The position numbers were made by a program, and so were the translations under genes. A DNA stretch of 64,000 nt from Lachnospiraceae bacterium UBA2864 (lineage in GTDB: Bacteria > Bacillota > Clostridia > Lachnospirales > Lachnospiraceae), in NCBI GenBank assembly GCA_002350525.1, contig DEFA01000050.1, positions 20,322 through 84,321 on the forward strand. Reading direction: 5' to 3'. Below are positions 43,233-52,192 of this stretch, piece after piece. The first letter of the stretch is position 1. Every line of letters begins with the position of its first letter. The notes beneath the pieces are model-generated. The model was given only the letters and a program-made list of their open reading frames with translations. It was not told the origin of the DNA and made no database searches.

Positions 43233-43364
43233 GCGAGCTCGCCAAAGTCGGATATCTGCCGAAGGCAGATATACATGGCCTAAAGCATTATGCTCTTTCA
43301 CACAAGTGTGAGAGCATATGCTTTAAGCCATACATATGCTTCGCATATTGCGACCTTGGCTCGC
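43233..43364 (-). other. Cloverleaf-like inverted-repeat structure in the metK leader
   Basis: An outer stem (GCGAG..CCAA.GTCG at 43233-43250 with CGAC.TTGG CTCGC at 43351-43364, four-base bulge and one mismatch) encloses three hairpins: ATATCTGCC-gaa-GGCAGATAT (43252-43272), a long imperfect 57-base hairpin (43275-43331) and ATATGC-ttc-GCATAT (43334-43348). It lies between the riboswitch terminator and metK and is not explained by either. Confidence 0.75.
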
Positions 43365-43373
43365 TTAACGCAC

Positions 43374-43552
43374 AAAAAATCCGGCTGTGAGCACAGTCGG
43401 ATTTGATAGTTTCATTCTTTCAAATCCTCTTATTGCTCACGTAATAACGTGCTCAGGCAGGCACCTTCGTATGCATCTAATATCCCTATTAAATGCTATC
43501 GGGTTGCCGTGGCTTCATCGTTCCTTGTAACTCCACCACTCTGAATAAGAGT
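43374..43552 (-). ncRNA. SAM-I (S-box) riboswitch with terminator
   Basis: On the minus strand the leader shows the S-box features in order: P1 arm CTCTTAT, then GAGTGGTGGAG, GATGAAGCCACGGCAACCC, GGTGCCTGC, and the closing P1 arm ATAAGAG. GGATTTGA/TCAAATCC then forms the antiterminator, and AAATCCG..CTGTGC / ACAG.CGGATTT plus TTTTTT the terminator (43374-43404). Binding of SAM should favour termination and lower metK expression. Confidence 0.93.
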
Positions 43553-43574
43553 ATTTTCTTTAGTCAACATATAG

Positions 43575-43603
43575 AAATTACAATATAATCTCTTATTTGT
43601 CAA
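43575..43603 (-). promoter_or_regulatory. Promoter of the metK leader
   Basis: On the minus strand TTGACA (43603-43598), a 17-base spacer and TAATTT (43580-43575). The -35 lies in the last codons of the upstream LacI-type gene. Confidence 0.6.
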
Positions 43604-44651
43604 TATAAATTTCTTTTACGGAATCTCTGATTATCATTTTACACGGTATATCGAATATCTCCGGTTCTTCTTGTCTCGTACGCTTCCCGGAATTTTCAAT
43701 CCTGTCTAAAATCAGTTCGGCAGACTTTTTCCCTATCGCCCTAAGCGGTAACTCAGTGGTTGTAAGCGGTGGCCGGAAGAATGAAGATATATTTTCATTA
43801 TCGAATCCCGCTACAGATATATCATTTCCGACAAGCATATCTTTCTCATACAGAAAATCATATATTCCTCCGGTCATACGATCGGATATTCCAAAAAAGG
43901 CCGTAACATTTTTATCAAAAAGTCTTTTTGCTCCCGCATAACCCGACTCCCTTGACCAGTCACCGTAGTATATGAGATCCGGATCATAAAAAATTTTATT
44001 GTCATATAAAGCTCTCTGATAACCCGAAAGTCTTTTCACGGTATGAATATTATCGGCACGGCCTCCGACAAATCCTATTCGCTTATGCCCTTTACCGATA
44101 AGATAGGATACCACCTCATAGGCAGAGGATTCGTCATCGATAACAACCGACGGAATATCTTTTGAATCAGAAAATGCATAACACATTACTATCGGAAGTT
44201 CAAAGTCTCTGTTAAAGGTTTTGATCACTCTTGCATGACCTGCCACATATATGACTCCGTCAATCTGAGAGGATCTTATATCTCTAATGATCGGATTAAT
44301 GATCGAGCGATATTTTTCTTCATCTCCGTACCAGGTATCCTGCCATCTGTCATACAGACGCAGATTATAAACAACTACCCTGTAATCCCATTTTTCGCAT
44401 ATTTCCACTATGCTCTCTATAATAGCCGGAGATGTAAACTGTGCTATATCTTCTGATATGACAGCTATGACCTTTGACCTTCTTTTTCTGAGGCCCTGTG
44501 CTATGGCGTTCGGTGTATAACCGTATTCTTCCACTGCTTTCAGTATTTTCTGCCTTGTTTCTTCACTTGTTTTGGCTTTTCCGTTCAAAACATTTGAGAC
44601 CGTTGTAGCGGATACTCCGCATATCTCAGCTATTTCTTTTATGGTAACCAT
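43593..44651 (-). CDS. LacI family transcriptional regulator
   Basis: A 352-residue regulator with the LacI helix-turn-helix (TIKEIAEICGVSATTVSNVL) and a sugar-binding-protein-like effector domain (VIAVISEDIAQFTSPAIIES onwards, with GFDNENISSFFRPPLTTTEL near the end). The ATG at 44651 lies just after AGGGAGAG. It is divergent from the HIT gene with about 170 bases between. The nearby epimerase-like and GH94 genes suggest a beta-glucoside regulon, but no matching operator was seen. Its terminal codons contain the metK -35. Confidence 0.9.
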   Translation of the reverse strand: MVTIKEIAEICGVSATTVSNVLNGKAKTSEETRQKILKAVEEYGYTPNAIAQGLRKRRSKVIAVISEDIAQFTSPAIIESIVEICEKWDYRVVVYNLRLYDRWQDTWYGDEEKYRSIINPIIRDIRSSQIDGVIYVAGHARVIKTFNRDFELPIVMCYAFSDSKDIPSVVIDDESSAYEVVSYLIGKGHKRIGFVGGRADNIHTVKRLSGYQRALYDNKIFYDPDLIYYGDWSRESGYAGAKRLFDKNVTAFFGISDRMTGGIYDFLYEKDMLVGNDISVAGFDNENISSFFRPPLTTTELPLRAIGKKSAELILDRIENSGKRTRQEEPEIFDIPCKMIIRDSVKEIYIDK

Positions 44652-44760
44652 AAACTCTCCCTGCTAACCTGCTGTCTTATACACCCATCGAGCGAATGAT
44701 ACAGATGTATAATATCAATACGTCTCATTTTTTTCAATCTGCGATTTTAACTCGTCGGAC

Positions 44761-44789
44761 TTCACATTGATGTTCTGTAATGATATAAT
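44761..44789 (+). promoter_or_regulatory. Promoter of the HIT and epimerase-like genes
   Basis: TTCACA (44761-44766), a 17-base spacer and TATAAT (44784-44789). Confidence 0.65.
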
Positions 44790-44825
44790 TAATAAAATTT
44801 TCCATTTATTCGGAGGAATCTTACT

Positions 44826-45248
44826 ATGATAAAAGATGATTGTATATTCTGTAAGCTTGCAAACGGAGTTTTCCCGACAAACAGTATATATGAGGATGAT
44901 GACTTTAATGTTATCCTGGACGCAAGTCCTGCAAACAGAGGACATGCTCTTATCCTTCCTAAACAGCATTTCGATAATCTCCATGAAGCAGATGATGAAA
45001 TTCTTGCAAAGGTTATGCCTCTTGCAAAGAAGATTGCCGCTGCCGTTAAGAAGGTTACCGGCTGTGACGGAGTTAACATTATCCAGAACAACGGTCCTGC
45101 TGCGGGACAGACGGTATTTCATCTTCATATACATGTAGTTCCTAGATTTAACGATGACTTTGAATTTGAATGGCCGCATAAGAGCTTTTCGGATGAAGAG
45201 CAGTCCGCTACAGCAGCAGAGATTGCGGCTGTGTTAAAGGGGGAATGA
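44826..45248 (+). CDS. HIT family nucleotide hydrolase
   Basis: A 140-residue histidine-triad protein. The active-site triad is His99-Leu-His101-Ile-His103 in FHLHIHVVPR; the CIFCK start is the metal-binding pair seen in HinT relatives. Such enzymes hydrolyse AMP-lysine, AMP-amine or dinucleotide-type bonds; the native substrate in Firmicutes is unsettled. The ATG follows CGGAGGA. It overlaps the start region of the following epimerase-like gene by close spacing (three bases). Confidence 0.93.
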   Translation: MIKDDCIFCKLANGVFPTNSIYEDDDFNVILDASPANRGHALILPKQHFDNLHEADDEILAKVMPLAKKIAAAVKKVTGCDGVNIIQNNGPAAGQTVFHLHIHVVPRFNDDFEFEWPHKSFSDEEQSATAAEIAAVLKGE

Positions 45249-45251
45249 TCT

Positions 45252-46265
45252 ATGCCAATCACGGCTACAGTAAAAAAGTATAAGGATGAGGATGTCATAG
45301 TCCTTAAATCAGACTGTTATGAAGCAACGATCGCACCGTTTATCGGAAGCAATGTAATGCGTATGCGTAACAATGAGATGGATGTGGAGTTTTTCAGATA
45401 TGATGAAAATCTTTCCATAGAAGAACTTAAGGCTGAATCTGTTATATACGGAATGCCTACACTCTTCTACGGCAACCGTCTCGGCAAGGGTGTACTTAAA
45501 GCATCGGATTATACTTACCAATTCACTCCAAACGATGCCGAGGGTAATTATCTTCACGGATTTCTTCATACAAGACAGCATGAGATAGTCAGCACTGAAG
45601 TCCGCAACAGCCAGGCTATAGGAAAAACGCGATATATTTACGATGAGAAAGATCCGCTGTTCGAGGTATTTCCTGTAAAATTCACGGCAGACTTTACATT
45701 TACACTGAATGATGACGGCCTCTATTATGAGGTGACTATTACCAATAATTCCGACAGGCAGCTTCCTTACAGTATATGTAATCACACTTGTATATGTGCT
45801 CCTTTCACCAGCACCGGCAAAGCTCTCGATACAAGAATCTTTGCAACCATAGGTGATGAGAAATGGCTGCTTAATAATTTTTGTCTTCCGACAACGGAAA
45901 CTGCTCCACTTGATAATCACGATAAGCAGTATCAGACAGGTTCTATGGTTCCTGTAGAGCATATTATCGATAATGATATATATCCATCCGTTCTTGCCGA
46001 CTTAGACGGACAGCCTTTCAGAGGCGCGATCATATCCGATCTTGTTTCCGGCAAAGAGATTTACTACGAAGTTGATGATGCTTTCAGATTCTGGATATTC
46101 TGGAATCACGGAGGCGACAAGGGATATATATGTCCGGAACCTATCACATGGATGATCGATGCACCGAATCTTCCTCTTCATAATGAGGAATCCGGTTATA
46201 TAGAACTCGCTCCCGACGAAGCAAAGACAGTAAAAGAGCATATTTACAGCAGGCAGAAAATATAA
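45252..46265 (+). CDS. Aldose 1-epimerase-like protein
   Basis: A 337-residue beta-sandwich protein of the galactose-mutarotase superfamily. YLHGFLHTRQHEIVS, SICNHTCICAPFTS and YICPEPITWMIDAPN resemble positions of the catalytic His and Glu in aldose 1-epimerases and related DUF4432 proteins. It would interconvert anomers of a hexose, here perhaps glucose released by the GH94 enzyme. It follows the HIT gene by three bases with GGGGGAAT as ribosome binding site. Confidence 0.8.
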   Translation: MPITATVKKYKDEDVIVLKSDCYEATIAPFIGSNVMRMRNNEMDVEFFRYDENLSIEELKAESVIYGMPTLFYGNRLGKGVLKASDYTYQFTPNDAEGNYLHGFLHTRQHEIVSTEVRNSQAIGKTRYIYDEKDPLFEVFPVKFTADFTFTLNDDGLYYEVTITNNSDRQLPYSICNHTCICAPFTSTGKALDTRIFATIGDEKWLLNNFCLPTTETAPLDNHDKQYQTGSMVPVEHIIDNDIYPSVLADLDGQPFRGAIISDLVSGKEIYYEVDDAFRFWIFWNHGGDKGYICPEPITWMIDAPNLPLHNEESGYIELAPDEAKTVKEHIYSRQKI

Positions 46266-46303
46266 TGCCCTAAGGATATAATCTTAATAATATTCAATGG
46301 TTC

Positions 46304-46338
46304 AGAGCACCTAATTCTCCTTGAGTTTTAGGTGCTCT
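46304..46338 (+). terminator. Terminator of the HIT-epimerase operon
   Basis: AGAGCACCTAA and TTAGGTGCTCT form an 11-bp stem, followed by TATACTATAATTCT. Its 3' arm overlaps the spacer of the next promoter. Confidence 0.75.
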
Positions 46339-46349
46339 TATACTATAAT
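46321..46349 (+). promoter_or_regulatory. Promoter of the GH94 gene
   Basis: TTGAGT (46321-46326), a 17-base spacer and TATAAT (46344-46349). The -35 and spacer lie within the upstream terminator hairpin. Confidence 0.65.
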
Positions 46350-46419
46350 TCTATACATCTGTTTATTCAGACGGGTTTATATTTATTAAAATTTAAAAAG
46401 AAGGGAAGGTAACAAACTT

Positions 46420-48867
46420 ATGAAATTTGGTTTCTTTGATGATGCTGCCAAAGAGTATGTCATCACATCACCAAGAACTCCTTATCCATGGATCAACTAC
46501 CTTGGAACAGAGAGCTTCTTCTCACTCATTTCAAATACAGCCGGAGGATATCATTTCTACAAGGATGCTCGTATGAGACGTATCACAAGATATCGTTACA
46601 ATAACGTTCCTGTAGATGTCGGCGGACGTTACTTCTATATCAACGATGACGGAGTAGTTTGGAATCCGGGTTGGTCACCTGTCAAGACCGAACTTGACTT
46701 CTATCAGTGCCGTCACGGTATGGGCTATACCATTATCACAGGTAAGAAGAACGAGCTGAAAGCTGAAGTTACCTTCTTTGTTCCTCAGGGATATAACGGT
46801 GAAGTACAGAAGGTTGTTCTTAAGAATGAAGGAACAACACGTAAGAGCTTTACACTCTTCTCATTCCTTGAGTGGTGTCTGTGGAACGCTGAAGATGATT
46901 CAACAAACTTCCAGAGAAACTTCAATACAGGTGAAGTTGAGGTTGAGGGTTCTACACTCTTCCATAAGACAGAGTATAAGGAACGCCGCGATCACTTCGC
47001 ATTCTATACAGTTAACAGCGATATCGACGGATTCGATTGTGACAGAGAGAGCTTCCTCGGTCTTTACAACGGTTTCGAGAGACCTGACGTAGTATTCGCC
47101 GATGCTTCAAAGAATTCAAAGGCTGACGGATGGTCACCTATCGCTTCACATTCACTTAAGATTACTCTCGCTCCTGGCGAAGAGAAAGCACTCGTATTCA
47201 TTCTCGGTTATGTTGAGAACGGTGCTGATAAGTGGAATGCAGACGGTACTATGAACAAGTCTAAGGCTTATGACATGATAGCTAAGTTCGATACAGCAGA
47301 TAAGGTTGATGCCGCATTTGCTGCAAACAAGGCTATGTGGGATGAGCTTCTTTCAAAATATAATGTTGAGACACCTGATGACAAAGTTAACAGAATGGTT
47401 AACATTTGGAATCAGTATCAGTGTATGGTTACTTTCAATATGTCAAGAAGTGCTTCTTACTTCGAGTCAGGTATCGGACGTGGAATGGGATTCCGTGATT
47501 CCAATCAGGATCTTCTCGGATTTGTTCATCAGATTCCGGACAGAGCTCGTGAAAGAATCCTCGATCTTGCCGCTACTCAGTTCGAAGACGGCGGATGCTT
47601 CCATCAGTATCAGCCTCTTACCAAGAAGGGTAACGATACTCTCGGTGGTAACTTCTCAGACGATCCGCTGTGGATGATCATGTCTACAGCTGCATATATT
47701 AAGGAAACAGGTGATTACTCAATCCTTGACGAGCAGGTTCCTTACAGAAATGATGAGTCTCTCGCTCAGTCAATGATGCATCACTTACATCAGTCATTCT
47801 ACAAAGTGGCTAAGGAAGTAGGTCCTCACGGACTTCCACTCTCAATGAGAGCTGACTGGAATGACTGTCTGAACCTTTCATGCTGGTCAGATACACCGGG
47901 TGAAAGCTTCCAGACATATACATCACCTAAGTATGGTGATAAGGGATTCTCAGATGTTGCAGAATCTATCTTCGTAGCAACGCTCTTCACTTATGCAGGT
48001 CCTGACTATGTTGCACTCTGCAAGTACAAGGGTGATGAAGCAGAAGCTGCTGCTGCACAGGCTGAGATCGACAAGATGAAGGAAACCATCAAGAAGTTCG
48101 GATGGGACGGTGACTGGTTCATCAGAGCATACGATGATCTCGGACGTAAGGTTGGTTCCAAGGAATGTGAAGAAGGTAAGATCTTCATCGAGCCACAGGG
48201 CTTCGGTATCATGTCAGATATCGGTAAGGAAGACGGATGGGCTGAGAAGGTTATCAACTCTGTTGAAGAGCGTCTCGGATGCAAGTACGGTCTTGTACTT
48301 AACAACCCTGCTTTCACTAAGTACTATATCGAGTATGGTGAGATTTCAACATACCCTGCAGGATATAAAGAAAATGCCGGTGTATTCTGTCATAACAACG
48401 CATGGATGATCTGTGCTGCTGCTTATGCAGGATTCGGTAACAAGGCATTTGACTGGTACTCAAGAATTGCTCCTGCTTTCCTTGAGGATATCTCTGATCT
48501 TCACAGAACAGAGCCTTATGTATATGCTCAGATGGTTGCAGGTAAAGATGCAGGTCGTCAGGGTGAGGCTAAAAACTCATGGCTCACAGGTACAGCTGCT
48601 TGGAACTTCGTAGCTATCAGCCAGTATATCCTCGGTATCAAGGCTGACTGGAACGGACTTAAGGTTGATCCTTCTATTCCGTCAGAATGGGATGGTTTCA
48701 AGGCAACAAGAAAATACCGCGGTGCTACATATGAGATCGACATCCAGAATCCTGATCATGTAGAGAAGGGCGTTAAGTCAATCACCGTTGACGGAAATGC
48801 AGTTGAAGGCACAGTTCTTCCGACCTTCGCAGACGGAACACATAAGGTTGTTGTAGTACTCGGATAA
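46420..48867 (+). CDS. Cellobiose phosphorylase (GH94)
   Basis: Splits cellobiose with phosphate into glucose 1-phosphate and glucose inside the cell, saving ATP. The 815-residue length fits; the start GFFDDAAKEYVITSPRTPYP and the central GMGFRDSNQDLLGF are those of true cellobiose phosphorylases. The general acid is Asp482 in ADWNDCLNLSCWSD. There is no signal peptide. Codon use is strikingly biased (frequent GGT, CGT, GCT, AAG and CTC), unlike its neighbours, which suggests very high expression. AAGAAGGGAAGG lies upstream of the ATG. Its substrate probably comes from beta-glucan cut by the GH16 and GH5 enzymes. Confidence 0.95.
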   Translation: MKFGFFDDAAKEYVITSPRTPYPWINYLGTESFFSLISNTAGGYHFYKDARMRRITRYRYNNVPVDVGGRYFYINDDGVVWNPGWSPVKTELDFYQCRHGMGYTIITGKKNELKAEVTFFVPQGYNGEVQKVVLKNEGTTRKSFTLFSFLEWCLWNAEDDSTNFQRNFNTGEVEVEGSTLFHKTEYKERRDHFAFYTVNSDIDGFDCDRESFLGLYNGFERPDVVFADASKNSKADGWSPIASHSLKITLAPGEEKALVFILGYVENGADKWNADGTMNKSKAYDMIAKFDTADKVDAAFAANKAMWDELLSKYNVETPDDKVNRMVNIWNQYQCMVTFNMSRSASYFESGIGRGMGFRDSNQDLLGFVHQIPDRARERILDLAATQFEDGGCFHQYQPLTKKGNDTLGGNFSDDPLWMIMSTAAYIKETGDYSILDEQVPYRNDESLAQSMMHHLHQSFYKVAKEVGPHGLPLSMRADWNDCLNLSCWSDTPGESFQTYTSPKYGDKGFSDVAESIFVATLFTYAGPDYVALCKYKGDEAEAAAAQAEIDKMKETIKKFGWDGDWFIRAYDDLGRKVGSKECEEGKIFIEPQGFGIMSDIGKEDGWAEKVINSVEERLGCKYGLVLNNPAFTKYYIEYGEISTYPAGYKENAGVFCHNNAWMICAAAYAGFGNKAFDWYSRIAPAFLEDISDLHRTEPYVYAQMVAGKDAGRQGEAKNSWLTGTAAWNFVAISQYILGIKADWNGLKVDPSIPSEWDGFKATRKYRGATYEIDIQNPDHVEKGVKSITVDGNAVEGTVLPTFADGTHKVVVVLG

Positions 48868-48880
48868 TTACGACTTATAA

Positions 48881-48939
48881 AAATACAAACACCCCTGAGA
48901 TGACACAGGAAAATGGTCATCTCAGGGGTGTTTGTATTT
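48881..48939. terminator. Bidirectional terminator after GH94
   Basis: A perfect 24-bp stem: arms 48881-48904 and 48916-48939 around an 11-base loop. A- and T-rich ends serve both GH94 and the convergent thioesterase gene. Confidence 0.9.
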
Positions 48940-48956
48940 CCCTTATATCTACTCTT

Positions 48957-49691
48957 TTACATAGTGAATTCCACTGTCAGTCTTACCTTGTCATCCAGGT
49001 CCTTCAGGATAACGATAGGTTTATCTTTCTGCTCTGCTGCCAGACATGGATAAAGAACATCACCCTTCACGGATTGGAGCTTATATTCAGCTCTGAAGCT
49101 TTTCAGCTTATCCGCATTCTTGCGAAATTCTTCCGGGAGTGCAGTCATCGCAATCGCTATATACTGTCCGTTGTTTACATGATGATTCGTATCTATATAC
49201 TGATCAGTCACGGTTATCGGTTCGCATTCGATAAGTGATACATCGTCGGGAAGTTTTATTCTTCCTTTCTCGAATTCCTTATCGAGCGGCTCTGCTATTC
49301 CGTATGCTTCAAACTCTTCTTCGGGAACATTCTTCTCGGGCAGTCCCTTCTCGATATTTACATATGCCCATTCGGAATATGCATATACCAGAAGTTCACC
49401 TGTCTCGGCATTCTCTATAGTAAAGTTACGCTTACCCACAAAGAATCTGAAGCCGCAGGCCCAGGTTGTCACCTTTATATTCTCGCAGTACTTTGGCCTT
49501 CTGTCTATCTTAATCTGCCAGCTTGTCAGCATCCACGCAGTCTTATGATCGTTCAGCCAGTCTATTCCGACTCCTCTGTCTTCAGCCTCGAAGGTACAGC
49601 AGTCCTGGAAATAATTTATTATAGACAGCAGTGATGCAACTCTGCTTAGTGTTATCTCGCTATATCTAACTCTAGTCGTATATGAATACAT
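48957..49691 (-). CDS. Acyl-ACP thioesterase
   Basis: A 244-residue double hot-dog protein of the FatA/FatB-like bacterial family that releases free fatty acid from acyl carrier protein. The second half carries the catalytic sequence DTNHHVNNGQYI (Asn169, His171-region), typical of these thioesterases; TSWQIKIDRRPKY and FRFFVGKRNFTIEN are conserved strands. It is cytoplasmic. It follows a stand-alone ACP gene by 23 bases, so the ACP is probably its donor. A role in fatty-acid release or in making acyl groups for a lipid or secondary product is possible. Confidence 0.9.
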   Translation of the reverse strand: MYSYTTRVRYSEITLSRVASLLSIINYFQDCCTFEAEDRGVGIDWLNDHKTAWMLTSWQIKIDRRPKYCENIKVTTWACGFRFFVGKRNFTIENAETGELLVYAYSEWAYVNIEKGLPEKNVPEEEFEAYGIAEPLDKEFEKGRIKLPDDVSLIECEPITVTDQYIDTNHHVNNGQYIAIAMTALPEEFRKNADKLKSFRAEYKLQSVKGDVLYPCLAAEQKDKPIVILKDLDDKVRLTVEFTM

Positions 49692-49714
49692 GTCGAAACC
49701 CTCTCAACGGACTA

Positions 49715-49954
49715 TCAGTCCTCTACTCCAAGTTCCTTAAGTATTCTTATAAGGTCTTCTATAGTATCTATCTCGGAGCTGAGTCTGTCAGACGGAATCT
49801 CTACATTGAATTCTTCCTCAAGTATTACAACCAGTTCATACAGATCCAGCGAATCAAGTGCAAGATCATCCTTAAAGGATGTATCCTGTGTCAGATCCTG
49901 TGCCTGAATCGATAGAAAATCCTCAAGTATCTCAACCAGTTTATCGTATATCAT
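49715..49954 (-). CDS. Acyl carrier protein
   Basis: A 79-residue acidic four-helix carrier with the phosphopantetheine site LALDSLDLYELV (Ser35). The start at 49954 lies seven bases after AAGGGGG; an ATG two codons earlier touches that site. Placement with a thioesterase and away from fatty-acid synthesis genes suggests that it is a specialised second ACP, not the general AcpP, which is usually next to fabF or fabD. Confidence 0.9.
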   Translation of the reverse strand: MIYDKLVEILEDFLSIQAQDLTQDTSFKDDLALDSLDLYELVVILEEEFNVEIPSDRLSSEIDTIEDLIRILKELGVED

Positions 49955-50120
49955 GTTCATACCCCCTTAGATGTCAAAGCTAAATAATAGTGTGTCTGAT
50001 ATGAAATAAATATAACTACATATACGGAATGTGTCAATCCTTCTGATCGTTTATGAAGCAAAAAATATATTTATAAATTTTTTAATGAGACTATACCTCT
50101 GAGCATTCGTAAGATAAAAT

Positions 50121-51425
50121 TTATTCATATCTCAATGCATCTATAGGCGACAGCCTTGCTGCTCTTCTTGCAGGATAGAGTCCGAAGATAACTCCTACCA
50201 ACATAGAAAATACAAAGGATATGATTATCGCCGTTATCGGCGGTCTTACCACAACTGTGATAAAGTTATAATCAGTAGAGGCAACTATTGTCTTCGCCAC
50301 AACAGATATAAGTGCTCCGTTTATAAGTCCCAAAACGATTCCCAATATGCCTCCCATGGAACATATAAGTACCGCTTCAACCAGGAACTGTCTCTCGATA
50401 ACTTTATTCTTTGCACCGAGGGCTTTTCTTATACCGATCTCCTTGGTTCTTTCCACAACGCTTACCAGCATGATATTCATAACACCGATACCACCGACTA
50501 TAAGCGATATCGCAGCTATAACGGATATGGCAACCGTTACCACATTCAGCATCTGCGTGATCTGGGTAAGCTGCTTCTCCATGGAACTGACTTCCATACA
50601 CCAGCCCGAACCCGCTTCAAACAGATTGGCATCAAACCATGCCTTTGTCTCTGCAATAATCTTGTCAGGCTTTACATCCGGCTTTGATATTATATTAAAG
50701 TAATATATTTCTCTCTCACTTCTGCCGACACCTGCGGTTTCATATACATAACTGATCGGAATATAGATGGTTGTCTCTATATCCTTTTCGGCTTTAGTTC
50801 TGTCGCTCTGTGAGCCCATCTTAGCTACATTGAATTCATAAACACCAATAATATATACATCAAGCTTTAATCCGTAACCCAGATTCAGCGTTATCTCTTC
50901 ACCTATAGGATTTCTGCCTTCCATGGCATACTTTACAAAAAGATCGGATACTACAGCCACACATCTTCCGTCATGACTATCGTCGATATTTATATCTCTT
51001 CCCTGTATGATATCCGCTCCATAGGTCTTTACTACTCCGCCGGTCTCACCTATAACATCATACTTTACTTCCATTCTGCCGTTATCATAAGTACCCTCGC
51101 CCAGATACCCCTCGGCAGAAACCTCATTTATATCATCTTTAAAATCCTCATAATACTCATCCAGCATATCAAGATTTACTCCCGGTATGGAGTTGTAATC
51201 ATAATCATCACGATCACCATTATATGAAATGTAAGCATACAGAGTATTTACACCTGCAAGGTCATTGATAGACTTTGCGATGGATTGCTTAAGCGAGGTA
51301 CCGATAGTCGATATCGTTATAACCGCACTTATTCCGATTATGATGCCCAACATGGTAAGGATGGAACGCATCTTGTTGGATTTTACACAGGAGAAGGCCA
51401 GACGCAGATTCTCTCTAAAGTTCAT
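50121..51425 (-). CDS. MacB-type ABC transporter permease
   Basis: A 434-residue permease of the FtsX/MacB class. The first helix region (KMRSILTMLGIIIGISAVIT) is followed by an extracellular MacB core domain (about 45-275) and three C-terminal helices including VERTKEIGIRKALGAKNKVI, the hallmark cytoplasmic loop. It should work with the adjacent ATPase and adaptor to export a peptide, antibiotic or lipid. The ATG at 51425 lies after CAGGAGG and overlaps the ATPase gene end by 11 bases. Confidence 0.93.
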   Translation of the reverse strand: MNFRENLRLAFSCVKSNKMRSILTMLGIIIGISAVITISTIGTSLKQSIAKSINDLAGVNTLYAYISYNGDRDDYDYNSIPGVNLDMLDEYYEDFKDDINEVSAEGYLGEGTYDNGRMEVKYDVIGETGGVVKTYGADIIQGRDINIDDSHDGRCVAVVSDLFVKYAMEGRNPIGEEITLNLGYGLKLDVYIIGVYEFNVAKMGSQSDRTKAEKDIETTIYIPISYVYETAGVGRSEREIYYFNIISKPDVKPDKIIAETKAWFDANLFEAGSGWCMEVSSMEKQLTQITQMLNVVTVAISVIAAISLIVGGIGVMNIMLVSVVERTKEIGIRKALGAKNKVIERQFLVEAVLICSMGGILGIVLGLINGALISVVAKTIVASTDYNFITVVVRPPITAIIISFVFSMLVGVIFGLYPARRAARLSPIDALRYE

Positions 51426-52167
51426 ATTCCGCACCTCCTGACACCCTTCCCGCCGCATCTGCGGCAGCATTCATGTTTGCCTTATTATCCCTGTCGGAAA
51501 TGATACGGCCGTCGCTGATGGTTATTATCCTCTCCGTCTCAGCTGCCAGTTCCCTGCTGTGAGTAATGAGCACAATGGTCTTCCCCTGCTCTCTGTGAAG
51601 CTTATGAAAGATATCCATTATGAGATGTCCTGTCTTTGAATCCAGTGCACCTGTCGGCTCATCTGCCAGAATAATCGAAGGATCACATGCCAGAGCTCTT
51701 GCTATGGCAACTCGCTGGTTCTGTCCTCCGGAAAGCTCGTTGGACATATGCTTCCAGCGTTCCGACATACCCATCATTTCCAAAAGTTCCATTGCCCTCT
51801 CGCGTCTCTTCTTACGTGAAACTCCACCGTACATAAGCGGAACCTCTACATTTTCAAGGGCTGTAATACGGGGAATCATGCATGAATTCTGAAAGACAAA
51901 GCCGATCTCGTTATTTCTTATCTCACTGAGCTCTTCATCATCAAGAGTTGAGATATCGCTGCCGTTAAAGAAGTACTCCCCGGATGAAGGCCTGTCGAGA
52001 GCCCCCATTATATTCATCATTGTACTCTTTCCGGAACCCGACTCTCCGACCAGCGCAACAAACTCCCCCTCCGCTACTGTCATAGATACATCATAAAGAA
52101 TCCGGAGCTCGTTCTCCTGTCCCTCGTAATAACTCTTATTAATATTTCTCATATCTATTACGTTCAT
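51415..52167 (-). CDS. MacB/LolD-type ABC transporter ATPase
   Basis: A 250-residue ATPase with Walker A GESGSGKS, signature LSGGQNQR, Walker B IILADEPTGALD and the H-loop LITHSREL. It powers the MacB-type permease. A basic-to-neutral C-terminal extension of about 30 residues (NMNAAADAAGRVSGGAEYEL) follows the core. The ATG at 52167 lies after GAGG; 21 codons further upstream in frame lack a good signal. It follows the adaptor gene by 25 bases. Confidence 0.95.
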   Translation of the reverse strand: MNVIDMRNINKSYYEGQENELRILYDVSMTVAEGEFVALVGESGSGKSTMMNIMGALDRPSSGEYFFNGSDISTLDDEELSEIRNNEIGFVFQNSCMIPRITALENVEVPLMYGGVSRKKRRERAMELLEMMGMSERWKHMSNELSGGQNQRVAIARALACDPSIILADEPTGALDSKTGHLIMDIFHKLHREQGKTIVLITHSRELAAETERIITISDGRIISDRDNKANMNAAADAAGRVSGGAEYEL

Positions 52168-52192
52168 GGTCTGCCTCGTAAACTTAGATTCT

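Noticed and set aside
43233..43364. tRNA or tmRNA gene suggested by the cloverleaf shape
   Set aside because: At 132 bases with a 57-base central hairpin it lacks the T-loop sequence TTCRANY, an anticodon-type loop and a CCA end.
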